From Heterocephalus glaber (Eukaryota; Chordata; Mammalia; Rodentia; Bathyergidae), in contig NW_004624865.1 of NCBI RefSeq assembly GCF_000247695.1, positions 3,686,332-3,750,331 of the forward strand: DNA of 64,000 nt, in the 5' to 3' direction. The first letter of the stretch is position 1; each line of letters begins with the position of its first letter. The notes beneath the pieces are model-generated. The model saw nothing but the letters and a program-made list of their open reading frames with translations. It ran no database searches and was not told the DNA's origin. The position numbers were made by a program, and so were the translations under genes. This document shows positions 35,990 to 47,629 of the stretch, one piece after another.

Positions 35990-36802
35990 ATGGAAAACTT
36001 ATCATATGCTTATGTTCAGTTCTGGAGAGAAAGTAAGGTCATAGTTTTTGCTACATTAAAAAAAGAAACTTCAAGAAAACCCACAATGTGGGAAAAAATC
36101 TTTACCTGCTCTTCCTCAGACAAAGGTCTACTATCTCAAATCTATAAAGAACTTAAAAAGATCAGACCTCCCAAATTTAAAGACCCAATCCAAAAATGGG
36201 CATCTGAAATGAACAGACATTTCTCAGACAAGGAAGTAGAAATAGAAAATAAATACATGAAAAAATGTTCAACATCACTGGTCATTCGAGAGATGCAAAT
36301 GAAAACAACACTGAGATTCCACCTCACTCCAGAAAGAATGGCTGCTATCAAGAAATCAACCAATAACAAATGCTGGCGGGGCTGTGGGCAAAGAGGAACC
36401 CTGCTCCACTGCTAGTGGGAGTGTAGACTGGTGCAACCACTGTGGAAATCAGTATGGAGATACCTCAAAGAACTAGGACTGGAAGTCCCATTTGACCCCG
36501 CTATTCCGCTGCTGGAGATCTTCCCCAAAGAATTAAAAGAATCATACCACAGTGATATATGTGCACCCATGTTCATAGCAGCACAGTTTGTAATAGCTAA
36601 AACTTGGAAACAGCCCAAATGCCCATCAACTGGAGACTGGATAAAGAAAATGTGGTTTTTTAATAAAATGGAGTACTACTCAGCCATAAAAAATGAGAAA
36701 TTAGAGACATTTATAGCTAAGTGGATGCACATTGAGGTGATACTCTTAAGTGAAATAAATAGGACACACATGTGTAAATACCAAATCGTTTCTCTAGTGT
36801 GA
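35990..36802 (+). pseudogene. L1 ORF2 C-terminal remnant with one in-frame stop
   Basis: One continuous frame gives the end of L1 ORF2. Recognisable L1 sequence starts at about 36058 and includes [41 protein letters not shown], the C-terminal cysteine motif [24 protein letters not shown] and MEYYSAIKNEK. The only interruption is TAG at 36413-36415, which falls inside the C-x3-C-x7-H-x4-C motif; the frame then stays open to TGA at 36800-36802. The endonuclease and most of the reverse transcriptase are missing through 5' truncation. It is the best preserved L1 coding piece here, so probably among the youngest L1 insertions. Confidence 0.92.
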
Positions 36803-37390
36803 GAAACTGAAAGTGTAAATAAGGACTAAATGTATAATAGGTAATGTGTAATAGGAAGAAAAGGGGCAAAGGGGAAGGAAGTGGGAGGGCTAGGGGAAAG
36901 GATAGAAGGGAATGGGATTAATATGAGAAAATGGAAAAATAGGAACAAAATCTTTGTAAATAGGGAGGACTGGAGGGGTTGAAGGGAGGGCTGGGCAAGG
37001 GTGAAAAATAAGAACCAAGAGAGACTATGTAAAGGTGCAAATTTCCAATGATGAATGTCATTATACTGTATACCTAAAACGTACCAATGATTAGAATGAA
37101 AAATCAATACTGTAAAATAGGAAGAAAAGGTCCAAAGGGGTAGGTCCAAAAAGGTAGTGGGAGGGGCAGGGGAAAGGAAAGAAGGGAAAGGAAAAATGAT
37201 GAGAAATGGAAAAAATGGAAATAAAGTCTTTGTAAATAGGGAAGGGTGGAGGGCTTGAAGGGAGGGCTAGGAATGGGGAAAAAATAAGAACCAAGATGCA
37301 TTATGTAAAGGTACAATTCCCAATGAGAAATGTAATTGTATTGTATACCTACAATGTACCAATAAAAGAATTTAATACAAAAAAAAAGCA
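36058..37390 (+). mobile_element. 5'-truncated L1 with tandemly duplicated 3' UTR
   Basis: The ORF2 remnant is followed by two tandem copies of a roughly 270-bp 3' UTR unit (about 36835-37105 and 37108-37378). Each has the G-rich polypurine tract ('ggggcaaaggggaagg' in the first), a purine-rich body and the motif 'tgtatacct', and the second is followed by an A tail at about 37377-37388. The units differ by many substitutions and small indels, so the duplication is old or inherited from the source element. Confidence 0.9.
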
Positions 37391-37554
37391 ACTTCATAAG
37401 ATCAAATAATTGAGATGCATTAGTTTAGCTGTAGAAGCTTCAAAAATAAATAAAACCTTCATTTGTGGAACCAGTTTCACTACTTGGCAAAACAAAATAA
37501 AAATCTGTAAAGTAGATAGACTTGCATTCACAGCCCAGACATGCTAATGCTGAT

Positions 37555-37640
37555 ACATAGTAACTGCAGTTAATTGTTACATATGAACTGTGTGACACGG
37601 ATCAATCATTCAACCTCTCTGTTTCCCTTTCTGCACCAAT
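37555..37640 (+). mobile_element. MIR-like fragment
   Basis: 'gaactgtgtgacacggatca' and 'attcaacctctctgtttccc' match the middle of MIR. Confidence 0.5.
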
Positions 37641-37644
37641 ATCT

Positions 37645-38770
37645 ACTTAGATTTTTGCAAGGGAAAGGAGGAGGGGAGGCGTTCAAGCAAATAATATAAG
37701 TAAACAGCCAGTCTATATAGCAAGGAATCTTATAGCACAGTTAATTATTTTTACTATTATTGCTGCTGATAGGCTGGGGCTGTGCAGGGGACAGAGACTT
37801 TCTGACGGAGTCTTTCTGGAGACAGTATTTAGAGAAAAAACAGTGTCTGGCTGAAGGCCGCTGTCTCCCAGCACGCTGCCGGTGCTGTTCTTGGCCCCTC
37901 TCGGCTGGTGTCTGCCTTCACCTTGAACCATGCTTAGATTAGAATTCCTTGTAAATGGTGACTTAATTATTCTTCTGTGTCCTTTCAGGACCTCCGCTCC
38001 TGCTTCTGGCCTGTGCATGGGCGTGGCCGGTGCTGCTGTTTCTGGGATGGTGGAACCAGCTGGTTTGACTGCTCCTGAAAGGCACAACAGCCTGGCCAAA
38101 AGACGATGCAGAGCAGCTCCTGGAAGTTAAATCACTTTGCTCATGCAAACCTCCTGCCTCCGATGACCTTGTCATCCATGAACCCCGTGGACCTGTGGGG
38201 GCTGGATGCAGCCTTTGCAGGTGGAGCTGAGTGACCACCTCAGCGACCATGTGAGAATGGAATGAAGCGGTCACCAGGATGAGCATCAGCCTGGGCACCA
38301 ATGAACTCACTGTGAACAGAAGGGAATTGCAGACCCTTCCTGGGACTAACTGACTCAGTGCTTGGGAGGATTCCTGCAACTGGAGAACTCTTATTAACCC
38401 TCAGAGCAAATGTCTCCTCTTCCTACAGCTTTACCCAGCACCCAGAGAAGGGAAGCCACGTCCTCGGTCCCACATGAGTGCCGTCACAGCCCTTCTTTCT
38501 CAGAGCGGGCTCCTCTGCTTACTTGACACCTTATTTTCAAGATCCAGCATTGTTCCTGAAAAGCACTCCATAAATTAGATATGAGAGCAACAGAGGGGGA
38601 AGGGAAGAAAGCAGAGGAGAGAGGGTAGAAGGGAAATAGATTTTGATTTTGGATAAAATTAAAAGGGAGTTCTGTTTCTGTCTCCAAAATTGACTTCATA
38701 TGAGACCTTGAGCCAATGTGAACTCTCTGAGGCTGTGGTTCTTTGTTTCTAAAAGGGGAGAATGCAGAGT
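37645..38770. other. Unique, moderately GC-rich DNA
   Basis: Overlapping frames of 128 and 138 codons on the minus strand (37713-38099, 37963-38379) have no recognisable domain. No repeats are recognised. Confidence 0.4.
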
Positions 38771-38772
38771 TC

Positions 38773-38955
38773 GGCCTGGCGGTGCACCTCTTTCCCCAAC
38801 ATCAGGGAGGCTGAAGCAGGAGGATGGCAAGTTGAGCCCAGCCTGAGTAACTAAGCAACTTAGCAAGGCCCTGTCTCAAAATAAAAATCAAAAAGGGCTA
38901 GGGCTGCAGCTGGGAGCAAGGGCCCTAGGATCAACCCCTAGTGCCCCAAAGAAAA
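38773..38955 (+). mobile_element. B1-dID SINE
   Basis: B1 half from 'ggcctggcggtgcacctctt' to 'aaggccctgtctcaaaataa', then an ID half with degraded A box ('gcagctgggagcaagggc') and 'ggatcaacccctagtgcc'. Confidence 0.82.
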
Positions 38956-40185
38956 GGAGAGGGCAGTAAGCAGGCAGTTGTCTTGCACAATTGTTCAGGA
39001 GATCAATTCAGATCAATTCATACCAATAAACAGATGGGATTGAAGTCCTTATGCATCAACTCCCTATTGATAAACCAATAATATTTCTCCTCCTCAATTG
39101 TGTCATTCTCCAGGCTTTAGCCCCAAAGTGCAGGCTAGGGCAGAACATCTGTGCAGACAGAAGGCTAGGCGCCTGGGGTGACACCCAGGACATTCTCTTT
39201 TAGGACTGCGCTCCATCGCCCAGTGAGCTCTGTCTCTCCTGTGTGGCCCTGGTGGCCTCCCATGGTAAGACAGGGTGACAGGGTGAGGGACACTTCCAGG
39301 GAGAGACATGCCACGACAGCGATGTCACCACTGTACACGACCTCTCTTCACACGGCGCCTCTGCTATACCTCATCACGGTCCCCAAGCCTATCTAATGCA
39401 CTTTATTTGGAGAAGGAGTCAAGAAAATGACTGGAAAGCACAATGATCGTGCCTGTCATTTTTAGGAGTACGGCCCCCAGTGACATCCTGCTGGCCCAAC
39501 AGCTATCTGTTCTCATGTTTCTGTCTGTTGTGGAGTGGCTCACATAAGATATTCATCGTGGATTCAGGAAGTCATAACAAAAGGAGAAATTGTCAACAGA
39601 GGGAAGAGATCTGCTACGAGTTGAGGCTGAAAAGCCACACAGAGTTGTTAGAAACTTGTCATTCTCTGATCCGATTACATGGACGGAAGAGATGGCCTGA
39701 AGTGATCTGGGACTGAGATTTGAGTCTACAGCAGATGTGTATTATTGTACAAACAGGTATCAGGGCACATGGGTTCACACATCCGGCACTGCAGACTTCA
39801 CCACTCCCAATCTGATGAGTGACTATGACTGATCTCCCTGGTTTTTAAATGTAATTTTCACATCATATGAACTTCCTGCTTCTAACTAGTCAGGCAAGGA
39901 GGAGGAGGAGGAGGAGGAAGAATGCAGCTTGGTCTAGGATTCAGGTCATTTGAGCTCTATTCTGTATCCAACTTATCATCATCAAGGGAATCTAACTGAA
40001 TCAGCTAATATCAAAGAAGGAGTGGGAAAAGATTCTGTACTAAAGGTACAAGGTAACTTTCAGGGGATAAACCTTCCTGCTCTCTGTATGCTTATAAGTG
40101 ATGTCCACAGCCAAAAATGTTTTGATGGATTCAAGAGTGGTTACAGAATTTATGAGAAAAAGACTTCTTTGAAAATGATGTCAAT
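38956..40185. other. Unique DNA with a short (GGA)n run
   Basis: A (GGA)n run of about 22 bp lies at about 39898-39920. No gene or clear repeat is recognised. Confidence 0.45.
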
Positions 40186-40729
40186 TATAAATTATCAAGT
40201 AAACACCAGACTACAAAAAACTAATATCAGGTATAAGGAAAAGTAGTTTCAAGGCAAAGGGGTACAAAAGCTATACCATACAAACAAAAATAGCAAAGAA
40301 AGCTGGAGTGGCTATATTAATCTCAGCAAAATAGGTTTCAGAACAAAGAAAAGTATCAAGGCTAAAGTGGGACTTCAGAAAATGATAAAAAGTCAAAGCA
40401 GGCTTGAATGGGTTGGTATCGAGTGACAGAGCTTGAGAACAGAAATAAGGAATACACCAATTCAGAGTAAGAGATTGGGAGCACAACAATCTTTACTCAG
40501 TAACTGGTAAAACAGACAAAGACCAAATGAGACAAGATGCAGAAGAACTGAATGACACCATCGGCCAACTGGACCGCATTGACATTTATGAAACATTCCA
40601 AAAGAGCAGAGCACACGTTCTTTCCCAGTGCAGATAGAACACTAAGCAACACAGATCACATACTTGATTATAAATCAAATCTTAACACATTTAAAAGAAC
40701 TAAATAATGCAAAGTATGTGCTGGGACCA

Positions 40730-41221
40730 CACATCAGCTTGTTAGGAATGCCATAACAAAACCCCAAGTATTGGGTGGGACCTTACACAACAGAAATGTA
40801 TTTTTGTTTTGGTTTTGTCTGTTTATTTGTTTGTGTGTGTGTGTGAGCGTTTGTTATGGTACTGGGGACCAAACTCAAGGCAGGCATAGTGCCACTGAGC
40901 TAAATCCCCCAGCCCAACAGTAATGTATTTTATCACAATTTCAGAGGCTGGAAGTCCAAGGTCAAGGTAAGGACAAGATCATTCCTAAGTCCCTGTCCTT
41001 GACTTGCAAATGGCTATCTTCTCACTGTGTCCTTGGGTGCACATCCTCCTGCCTAAATGTCTGTGTCCTGATCTCTTGTTAGTATACCAGTCATACTGGA
41101 TTAGGGTCCCCGGAGTGATCCCTTAACTTAATTACTTCTCCAAAAGCCCTGTCTCCAAGCACAATCACTGCAGTTAGAGCTCCAACATTTAGGGTTTGGG
41201 GGACACATTCATTCAATTCAA
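40730..41221 (-). mobile_element. MLT1-type MaLR LTR inserted in the ancient L1
   Basis: 'gccataacaaaaccccaagt', 'tggctatcttctcactgtgt', 'ttaacttaattacttctcc' and 'ggacacattcattcaattc' match a reverse-oriented MLT1 LTR. The 5-bp repeat GACCA flanks it (40725-40729 and 41222-41226), and the L1 sequence reads on smoothly across the gap. It contains an ID at about 40806-40916. Solo LTR, no viral genes. Confidence 0.82.
40806..40916 (-). mobile_element. ID SINE nested in the MLT1 LTR
   Basis: On + : 'ggtactggggaccaaactc' (B-box region) and 'cactgagctaaatccccc' (A box). It is flanked by a 16-bp direct repeat starting 'aacagaaatg' / 'aacagtaatg' with one mismatch. Confidence 0.9.
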
Positions 41222-42642
41222 GACCAGAGGGAATTAAACTGGGAAACAGTAACAGAAAGACAATACAATGTCTACCATGTGGAAATTAAAGAAGACATAT
41301 GGGTTAAACAAGAAGTCGCAAGGTAAGTAACACATTTTGAGTTGAATAAAATAAAAATGGAGAAAACATCCCACTATATGAGATGCAGTTAAAACAATGC
41401 TAGAGAGAGCTTAACAGCATCAAATGCTTATATAAAAAAGGAAGAAAAGATCCAAATCAAAAATCTAAGATTGTAACATAAGGAACTAGGAAAATAAAGC
41501 CAAAGCAAGCTATAGAAAGGGAATAAAGAACAGAAGTAAAAAGAAAATTTTAAACAGAAAAACAATAGAAAAAATGATACCCAAAGCTAGTTCTGTAAAT
41601 AAATGAATAAAATAATTATACTAGCTATATCAAATACACCAAGAAGAAGCTGCTTGTCTGAACAGTCCAAAATTATTAAGGCAGTTGATTGGTGGTTAAA
41701 AAACATACTCTTTAGTGTCTAGATCTCAGGGTCCCACTAGTATGCATTTTAAAATCTACTCCAGCTAATAGAAAAGGAAAGAACACTTTCTAACTACTAT
41801 TACTAAATCCAACTGCACCTTGATGCCAGAGCCAAAACTAGTACATTAAAAAAGTAGCTTTACACAAATATCCCTGAGTCATACAGATACAAAAATGATA
41901 AACATACATTAGCAAAACAAATCCAATAATTTGTTTAAAACTCATGTGTCATACAAAGAAATGTTTATCCTAGAATTCAAGCCTGAATCATTTTCCACAG
42001 TTTCCACAAATGAAATAGATGTAAGTCTACCAAAACTTGTGTACAATCTTTATTCCTCTCCATACTAAAAATTTTGATTAAAAATCATACAATATCTATG
42101 TAATACAGTGTTCATGGATAGGAATTATTAGTGTAGTACAAAACATCAATTCTCCCCAACCAATATAAAGATTCAATGCAGCACTATTGAAAAAATAAAT
42201 CCTAGTACAATTTTTGTTTGCCATTATAGACAAGTTGATTCTAACTTCATATGGAAATGGAAATGCATTTTTTTAAAAATTAATTTTTGAAAATAAAGAT
42301 GGAGTAATTACAGCAGTTAATTTTAAGACTATGAAGCTATATTAATCAGCACTATAATATTCCAAAGCAATACATACATGAATCAGTGGAATAGACCATG
42401 GAATCCAGAAGTAGATCACAGACGTACAACTAAGCTATTGTTAACAAAGATGCTAAAAAAATTAAATGAGAAAGAGCCCAGGCTTTTCAAAAGATGTTAG
42501 AAAATTGGAACATTTTCAATGTGGAGCAATAAACCTAGACTTGCAGATCCCATCTTATTTAAAATTAATTCCAAATTGGTCATAATTCCAAATGTAAACA
42601 TAAAATGCTAAAGTCTTTAGCATAGAAAATAAAGAAAATTTG

Positions 42643-42788
42643 GGCCGGGAATTTGGCTCAGTGGTTTTGCCACCTGCTGCACAAGCACAAGGACCCGAGT
42701 TCGATCCCTGGTACCAAACATAAAACTAAAAATAAAAAATAAAATGAGTAGGGGCTAGGGTCCACAAGTCTTTAAAAAAAAAAAAAAA
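42643..42788 (+). mobile_element. ID SINE with target-site duplication
   Basis: Well-preserved ID: 'gggccgggaatttggctcag' (A box), 'cccgagttcgatccctgg' (B box), then a long A-rich tail with a partial ID-like echo ('ggggctaggg'). The flanks share 'aaagaaaattt' on both sides. Confidence 0.9.
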
Positions 42789-43160
42789 GAAAATTTTATA
42801 TGGGCTCAGACAAAAACTGAAGTATAATTCATTAAAGAAAAATATAATGAATTGTGTTTCAATCAAAGTTTAAAACTTCTGCCCTATGAAAGAAACTACT
42901 AAGAGAATGAAAGATGAGCTACAGACTGAAGCAAAATATTTGCAATCTAAAATACCCAGCAAAGGGTATGTCTTTACAATTTGAAATAATTCTCAGGAAC
43001 TAAACAAGAAGAAAACAATCAGCTCCATTTAAAAGGCTAAACAAAAGAGTAGAACAGACCTGTCCACAAAGATATACAGATAGCGAATAATATATGAAAT
43101 GTTCTATAGTTCCTTCTATTGAAGAGAAGTAGACAAAAACTACATTTAGATACCACTGTC

Positions 43161-43480
43161 TCATAGTTCTGAAGATCAGAAGTCCAAAGTGGGTTATGGG
43201 ACTCTAAAGCCAAGGTATTCTGAGGGCCATATTCTTTCCGGAGGTCCCAGAATAAACCCATTTCCTTGACTTTCTACCCTCTAAAGTTTTGAAAGCACAC
43301 CACTCCAACCTCTGTTTCTGTTGTCACAGTTTCTCCTTTTGACCTTGAGCCTCTTGGTTCCCTCTTACAGACCCCCACATTTCTACCTTGAGCCACAAGG
43401 ATTAATCTAGGAAAATCTCCCCATTTTAAGATCCTTAACCTAATCATCTGCAAAGTCCATTCTCATGGAAGGAAATAAAG
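43161..43480 (-). mobile_element. MaLR-like LTR remnant within the ancient L1
   Basis: 'tcatagttctgaagatcaga', 'tctccccattttaagatcct' and 'aacctaatcatctgcaaag' follow a reverse MLT1-like LTR. It occupies the place of about 350 expected L1 bases, so insertion and deletion both occurred. Confidence 0.5.
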
Positions 43481-43954
43481 TCACAGATTTTTAGGTTTTC
43501 AATGAGACATTCTTGGGGCAATTGTCCTTTCTCCCACATACATGCATACAAATGAAATACCACTGAGCCACTAAAAAATAAATAAATGAGAACAGGAATC
43601 TCTCTGGAAGGCATGATGTCCAGTGCTCAAGCTCCAGGATGACTTCATTTCTATGACTTTCTTGGAAAGACAAATCTGTAATGAAGCCATAGAGAACGGG
43701 TCACCAGGATTTAGGGTAGAAGATGAGACTCTAAAGTAATAGTGTGCAGTAATTGAAGAGACAAAAGTGCTCTGTATTCTGATTGTGGTGATGCTTGCAT
43801 GAATGAATGCCTGTTTGAACCTCACAGAGTTCTGTGTTTAAAAATGAAAACGAGAATGAATACAGAAAGAGAAAATGAGTATCCCCTCATGCTCTGAGTC
43901 TCAGGCCCTGCATCTCTTCTTGGGGCTCCAAGAAGGTGACTGTGTTACTGGCCC

Positions 43955-44520
43955 GGGGTCTATGGGGCTTCTTTCCAGGTCCTCAGTGTCCCAAACAAAG
44001 AGCTGGACAAGACACACAGAAAAGGCAGAGAAGGGGTACATTTACTGAAGGCAAGTAAGAAATAACCTCCACAGAGTGAGAGGTTCCCAGAGCCCTGGGG
44101 TGTGGGAAAGGGGTCCTTTTGTGTTCAAAGTTCCCAGATTATTTAACTTTCATGTAATTAAGGCTTTGTGAAAGTCATCTACATATCACTCACTTGGCCT
44201 CAGGCCATGTAGAAAGTGCCCTAGTAAAAGCCCTTGGGCTTCCTGTTACAGGTAAATGAGGGGTCAAGAACTGTGTCTTTGGATTGGCTGTGGCCACATG
44301 CAAATGAGAATTGAAAAGATTGGTCCAGTGAACCACGTCATGTTCAGAGGAAGGACTGAAAATCGCAAGGTTCTGATTGGTCCAAGTGAGCACTTTTCTG
44401 ATTGGGATGATGATGATGGCCATGCCTGTACTGGGAGTGTCCCTCCCTCTGCTGCCCTGTCTGGACTGTAGTACTGAAGTCTGGATGAACCCTGAGCTTG
44501 CAGTCTGGGGCACCTGGCAG
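43955..44520 (-). mobile_element. ERV-type LTR with repeated CCAAT boxes
   Basis: The minus strand would carry four CCAAT boxes (ATTGG on + at about 44283, 44319, 44375 and 44402), twice in the form GGACCAAT, and an octamer ATGCAAAT at about 44298. These are typical of an ERV class I-like U3 promoter. The downstream part on + ('ggacaagacacacagaaaag', 'gggtacatttactgaaggc') resembles the LTR at 34845-35125. The exact ends are not resolved and no viral reading frame is present. Confidence 0.45.
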
Positions 44521-45109
44521 AGAGCTCACCTGAGTCGCCCACATCGCACATCCCAAACAGTCCTCATCCTAGATGATGGAACCCCAGGAAACCTGGAGCA
44601 AGCGCTTTCGGGGTTGCTAAAGGGAATCTTCTGCTCAGCACCAGTGACTGAGACACCGCCCTGCAGCAGTGGTTTCTCACACATTTTATTTAGTGCTTTT
44701 CAAAAATATTTATATCTTTGGCCCTGTTTAACATTTTTCACTGAGTTCCCTTTTCCTTTCAGGAGGCAGAGGCCAAAAACAACAGAAAATGAATTACAGG
44801 AGCCTCAACAAGAAATCTCCTGAGACGCCACCATCTCCTGGAAAATCTTTCTCTAGAGTTTATGAGGCAAATATAAATACATGCTGGATGAAGCTTTCAG
44901 TGACCTTTAAACTGTTTGCATTTCAGGAAGGCTCCAAAGAGAGTCTCTGTCTCTGGCAGATTCTTGGGATTCTAGGCTTAAATTAAAAAGTCAAAACCAG
45001 ATCACGTTTGAGAGGAAGCATCCATAAAGAGCACTGCCCCAGAGCTGAGTGTTGAAGAACTCTCCTCTTCAGCACCTACTGGGCTTTAGAGAATGTGTTC
45101 AGAGCTTTC

Positions 45110-45195
45110 TGTGAGGTTCATTTAATCCCAGTACCTTTAATCACAAAGGATTACTACTCCCATCACACAGAGGAGGAAATGGAGCTTCAGGTTCC
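45110..45195 (+). mobile_element. MIR-like fragment
   Basis: 'ttcatttaatcccagtacct' and 'acagaggaggaaatggagc' match the MIR core. Confidence 0.45.
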
Positions 45196-45239
45196 CTTGC
45201 ACAGGGTCCCAGATCCTGTGAGAGCCTCCAGTCCCTTGG

Positions 45240-45325
45240 CTGTAAAGTGAACTCATGTTGCTGGCCTTGCAGGGTTGTTACAGACTTAGAGCAAGGAAAA
45301 GGACAGAGAAGATACTTAATAAATG
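45240..45325 (+). mobile_element. MIR-like 3' fragment
   Basis: 'cttgcagggttgttacagac' and 'tacttaataaatggcc' match the MIR 3' third. Confidence 0.45.
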
Positions 45326-45448
45326 GCCAGCGGCAGCACATGTTGGTAACCGTGGCCTTTCCTGCTTCACTCGGCAGGTTCTTGGGATGCCTTCAGTCTC
45401 TGAGGCCATAGGCAGCAGGGGCTGTTTTTCAGCCTTTACTGGGAACAG

Positions 45449-45486
<38 letters not shown>
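45449..45486. repeat. (CA)n microsatellite
   Basis: About 19 CA units. Confidence 0.97.
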
Positions 45487-45488
<2 letters not shown>

Positions 45489-45979
45489 CGCTTGGTGCAT
45501 GAAGGAAACCATGTGTATCCCTCATAGGGAGACTCCTCCTTTCTGTCTGCGAAGCTGGATGCTCTTCCCACTCTCGGGCTCTGCTGACATCTACTCAAGT
45601 GATGAGCTAGAGGTGACAAATAGCCAATAAGAGGCATCAGCCAGGAGTAAGGCCCTAAAATATCCCCATGAGCAATGATCAGGGATCGTGGTCTCTTGTT
45701 TCTAACACCTTTCTGGGTAGAAAATGAGGCCAAGATTTGAATCCTTCAGTCTTTATTCTGTAAGACACATGGGGGCCCCTGAGATGCAAGGTGGGCACCT
45801 TTTTATCATGATGGATGCTCCCCTCTCTCCCAGGAGCCACAGTTCAGATGGATGCTCGCTGTCATCTCCAGTGAGCGTTTGTATTTCTGACGTTTTAGGT
45901 GAGGCGGGTGCTCATTGCCTTGTGCTGCCAACCATTCATATTGGAACATTTCCTTCATTCTTAATCTGTTTAGATGTTG

Positions 45980-46112
45980 GGGCAAGGAAGGAAAGAAAAG
46001 GCGGGGACAGGAGGAGAGGGAAAAGAAAAAAGAGAGAAAAGAAAGAAGGAAGAAAGAAAAAGGAAGGGAGGGAGGGAGAGGAGGAAAAGGGAGGGGTAGA
46101 AAGGGATCAAAA
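45980..46112. repeat. Polypurine (GGA/GAA) tract
   Basis: About 130 bases almost purely A and G. It gives a lysine/glutamate-rich low-complexity frame inside the 220-codon ORF 45724-46386, which is therefore not credible as a gene. It is potentially triplex-forming. Confidence 0.85.
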
Positions 46113-46589
46113 GAAGCAAGAGGTAATTATGTACACACCGGCAACACAATGGAATAACACTGTCAGATTAAATGAAAACAAAATCTCTAGCTTCATAAAA
46201 TTCTCTAGTTTACAAAATTATACTTTTATTCTATGCATTTTCCTTCTGATTTTAAATATTGGATGGCCAATTTTGATAAAAATAAATAAAATAAAGGAAG
46301 TAAAAGTACCAGGGAAAAAATTTACCCATAATCCTTCACCCAAAGATAAAATAAGAATGGCTAGCCTTTGGGGTATCTTCTCCTGATACTTGCTCACCAT
46401 CTCTTTTCGGTGAGATCGTGGTGGTGATCACAGTGTGTGTGGGGGTGGGGGGTGTATGTCCTTCTTTCCCCATTTAAAATAAAATATTAATATTTCTTTC
46501 TATCAGAAAAGACAGCAAAAGACCAAGGAACTTTTATTTGTGGAAGAGACCAAGGGGAAATAGCAGTTTCATACAAAGTGGGATTATTG

Positions 46590-46818
46590 GTAGGATCCAG
46601 GCACCGAAATAGGATGTTAAGGAAAAAAACAGGTGAATCTATTATATCTGAAGTTTAGGGACTAGGATTGCAGCAATACCCATTTACTGGTTTCCTTCTT
46701 TGTACTATGGTTATGTTAAATGTCCATATTTGAGGACACTGGGTGACTGGCATGTAGGACTCATGTACTATCTTCCCAAATTTTCTGTAAGTCTAAAATT
46801 AATTCAAAATAAAATGCT
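46590..46818 (+). mobile_element. Old L1 3' UTR end
   Basis: 'ttctttgtactatggttatg', 'gaggacactgggtgactggc' and 'ttttctgtaagtctaaaatt' then 'caaaataaaatg' follow a known L1M 3' end. Confidence 0.6.
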
Positions 46819-46905
46819 CGGGCCAGGGATTTAGCTTGGTGGTTGCCTTACAAACACAAGGTCCTGAGTTCAATCCCCAGTACCAAAAAATAAAAAAATA
46901 AAAAT
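46819..46905 (+). mobile_element. ID SINE with perfect 13-bp target-site duplication
   Basis: 'ggccagggatttagcttggt' and 'gagttcaatccccagtacc' with an A-rich tail. The perfect direct repeat at 46806-46818 and 46906-46918 lies in the tail of an older L1. Confidence 0.93.
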
Positions 46906-46918
46906 AAAATAAAATGCT

Positions 46919-47628
46919 TGAAAACTCATTTTATAACAACATAAGGGTAACATTTGTATATGTTGGTAGTAAAAGCTATTCTTTTTATAACTACCTTACA
47001 ATGCTGAGAACTTTCTGTGAAGAAGCCCACAATGAAATTTCTAGGTCAAATCTTTCTGTACTGAACCATTTTGGTGCCTTTTACCAAGGTCTTTCAAAGC
47101 ATCTTTTTTTACCAATTAATATTTGGACCATCAATTTATGTGCACCTTTTATAATTAAATGATTCTTTAGTTTACTAATACTTGAAAATAGATTTGAGAT
47201 ACTTCAGATTGTATTTGATGACTGTACAAAATACAGGACTGCACTTTTTGATCTGGATGTTTAAAAGATTCTCTTACTGATTTGAATAGGGGATACATAA
47301 ATAGTGACAATCTTTTGTCTACATAAGCTGTTACAAATTTTGTTTGGCTTGGAAATGTTTAAGAAAATATTTTAATTGCATTAAGGTAGGTATCTTAATA
47401 TCAGTGAGGCTTTAAATATGTAAGTAATATTAGGACTAAAATCTACACTAATGTGATAACAAGACATTCATGATTATTAAAATTCTTAAAACAATTCATT
47501 CTCCTTAGTATGTAAGTGATGTCCCCTACCCTTCTTACACTAGGAGTAATACATCTTTTGGCTTAGTAGAGCTTATTTAAATTAGGCGAGGGAGTAAATT
47601 ACAATATGCTGTTGTTGAAAAGACATTG
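46919..47628. other. AT-rich unique DNA
   Basis: No coding or repeat feature recognised. Open frames are below 85 codons. Confidence 0.45.
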
Positions 47629-47629
47629 G

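Larger units (their letters stand above)
40190..43870 (+). pseudogene. Ancient L1, endonuclease region to 3' UTR, with nested insertions
   Basis: In order: endonuclease-domain DNA ('agctggagtggctatattaa', 'ctggaccgcattgacattta', 'agatcacatacttgatt') to 40729; an LTR insertion; the post-endonuclease block (41222-41645); the reverse transcriptase region ('aatatccctgagtcatacag', 'aagattcaatgcag', 'atcagtggaatagac'); an ID insertion at 42643; the C-terminal region to about 43160; a MaLR-like block to about 43480; and the 3' UTR (from about 43535: 'atttctatgactttcttgg', 'ctgattgtggtgatgcttgc'). All frames are broken. It is older than every element nested in it. Confidence 0.75.

Noticed and set aside
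36826..37397. Antisense open frames of 97-107 codons across the L1 3' UTR, also seen at 29965-30343
   Set aside because: The antisense strand is pyrimidine-rich and so lacks stop codons; composition explains the recurrence, although the frames look similar between copies.
43147..43565. Repeat of 'ataccactg' on both sides of the MaLR-like block as a target-site duplication
   Set aside because: Both words are expected independently in L1 ORF2/3' sequence, so the match is coincidental.
44377..44823. 148-codon frame on the + strand
   Set aside because: It overlaps the LTR-like block and equally long antisense frames; no domain is recognisable.
45724..46386. 220-codon frame on the + strand
   Set aside because: Its middle is the polypurine tract (lysine/glutamate/arginine runs) and the rest has no recognisable domain; likely a chance ORF.
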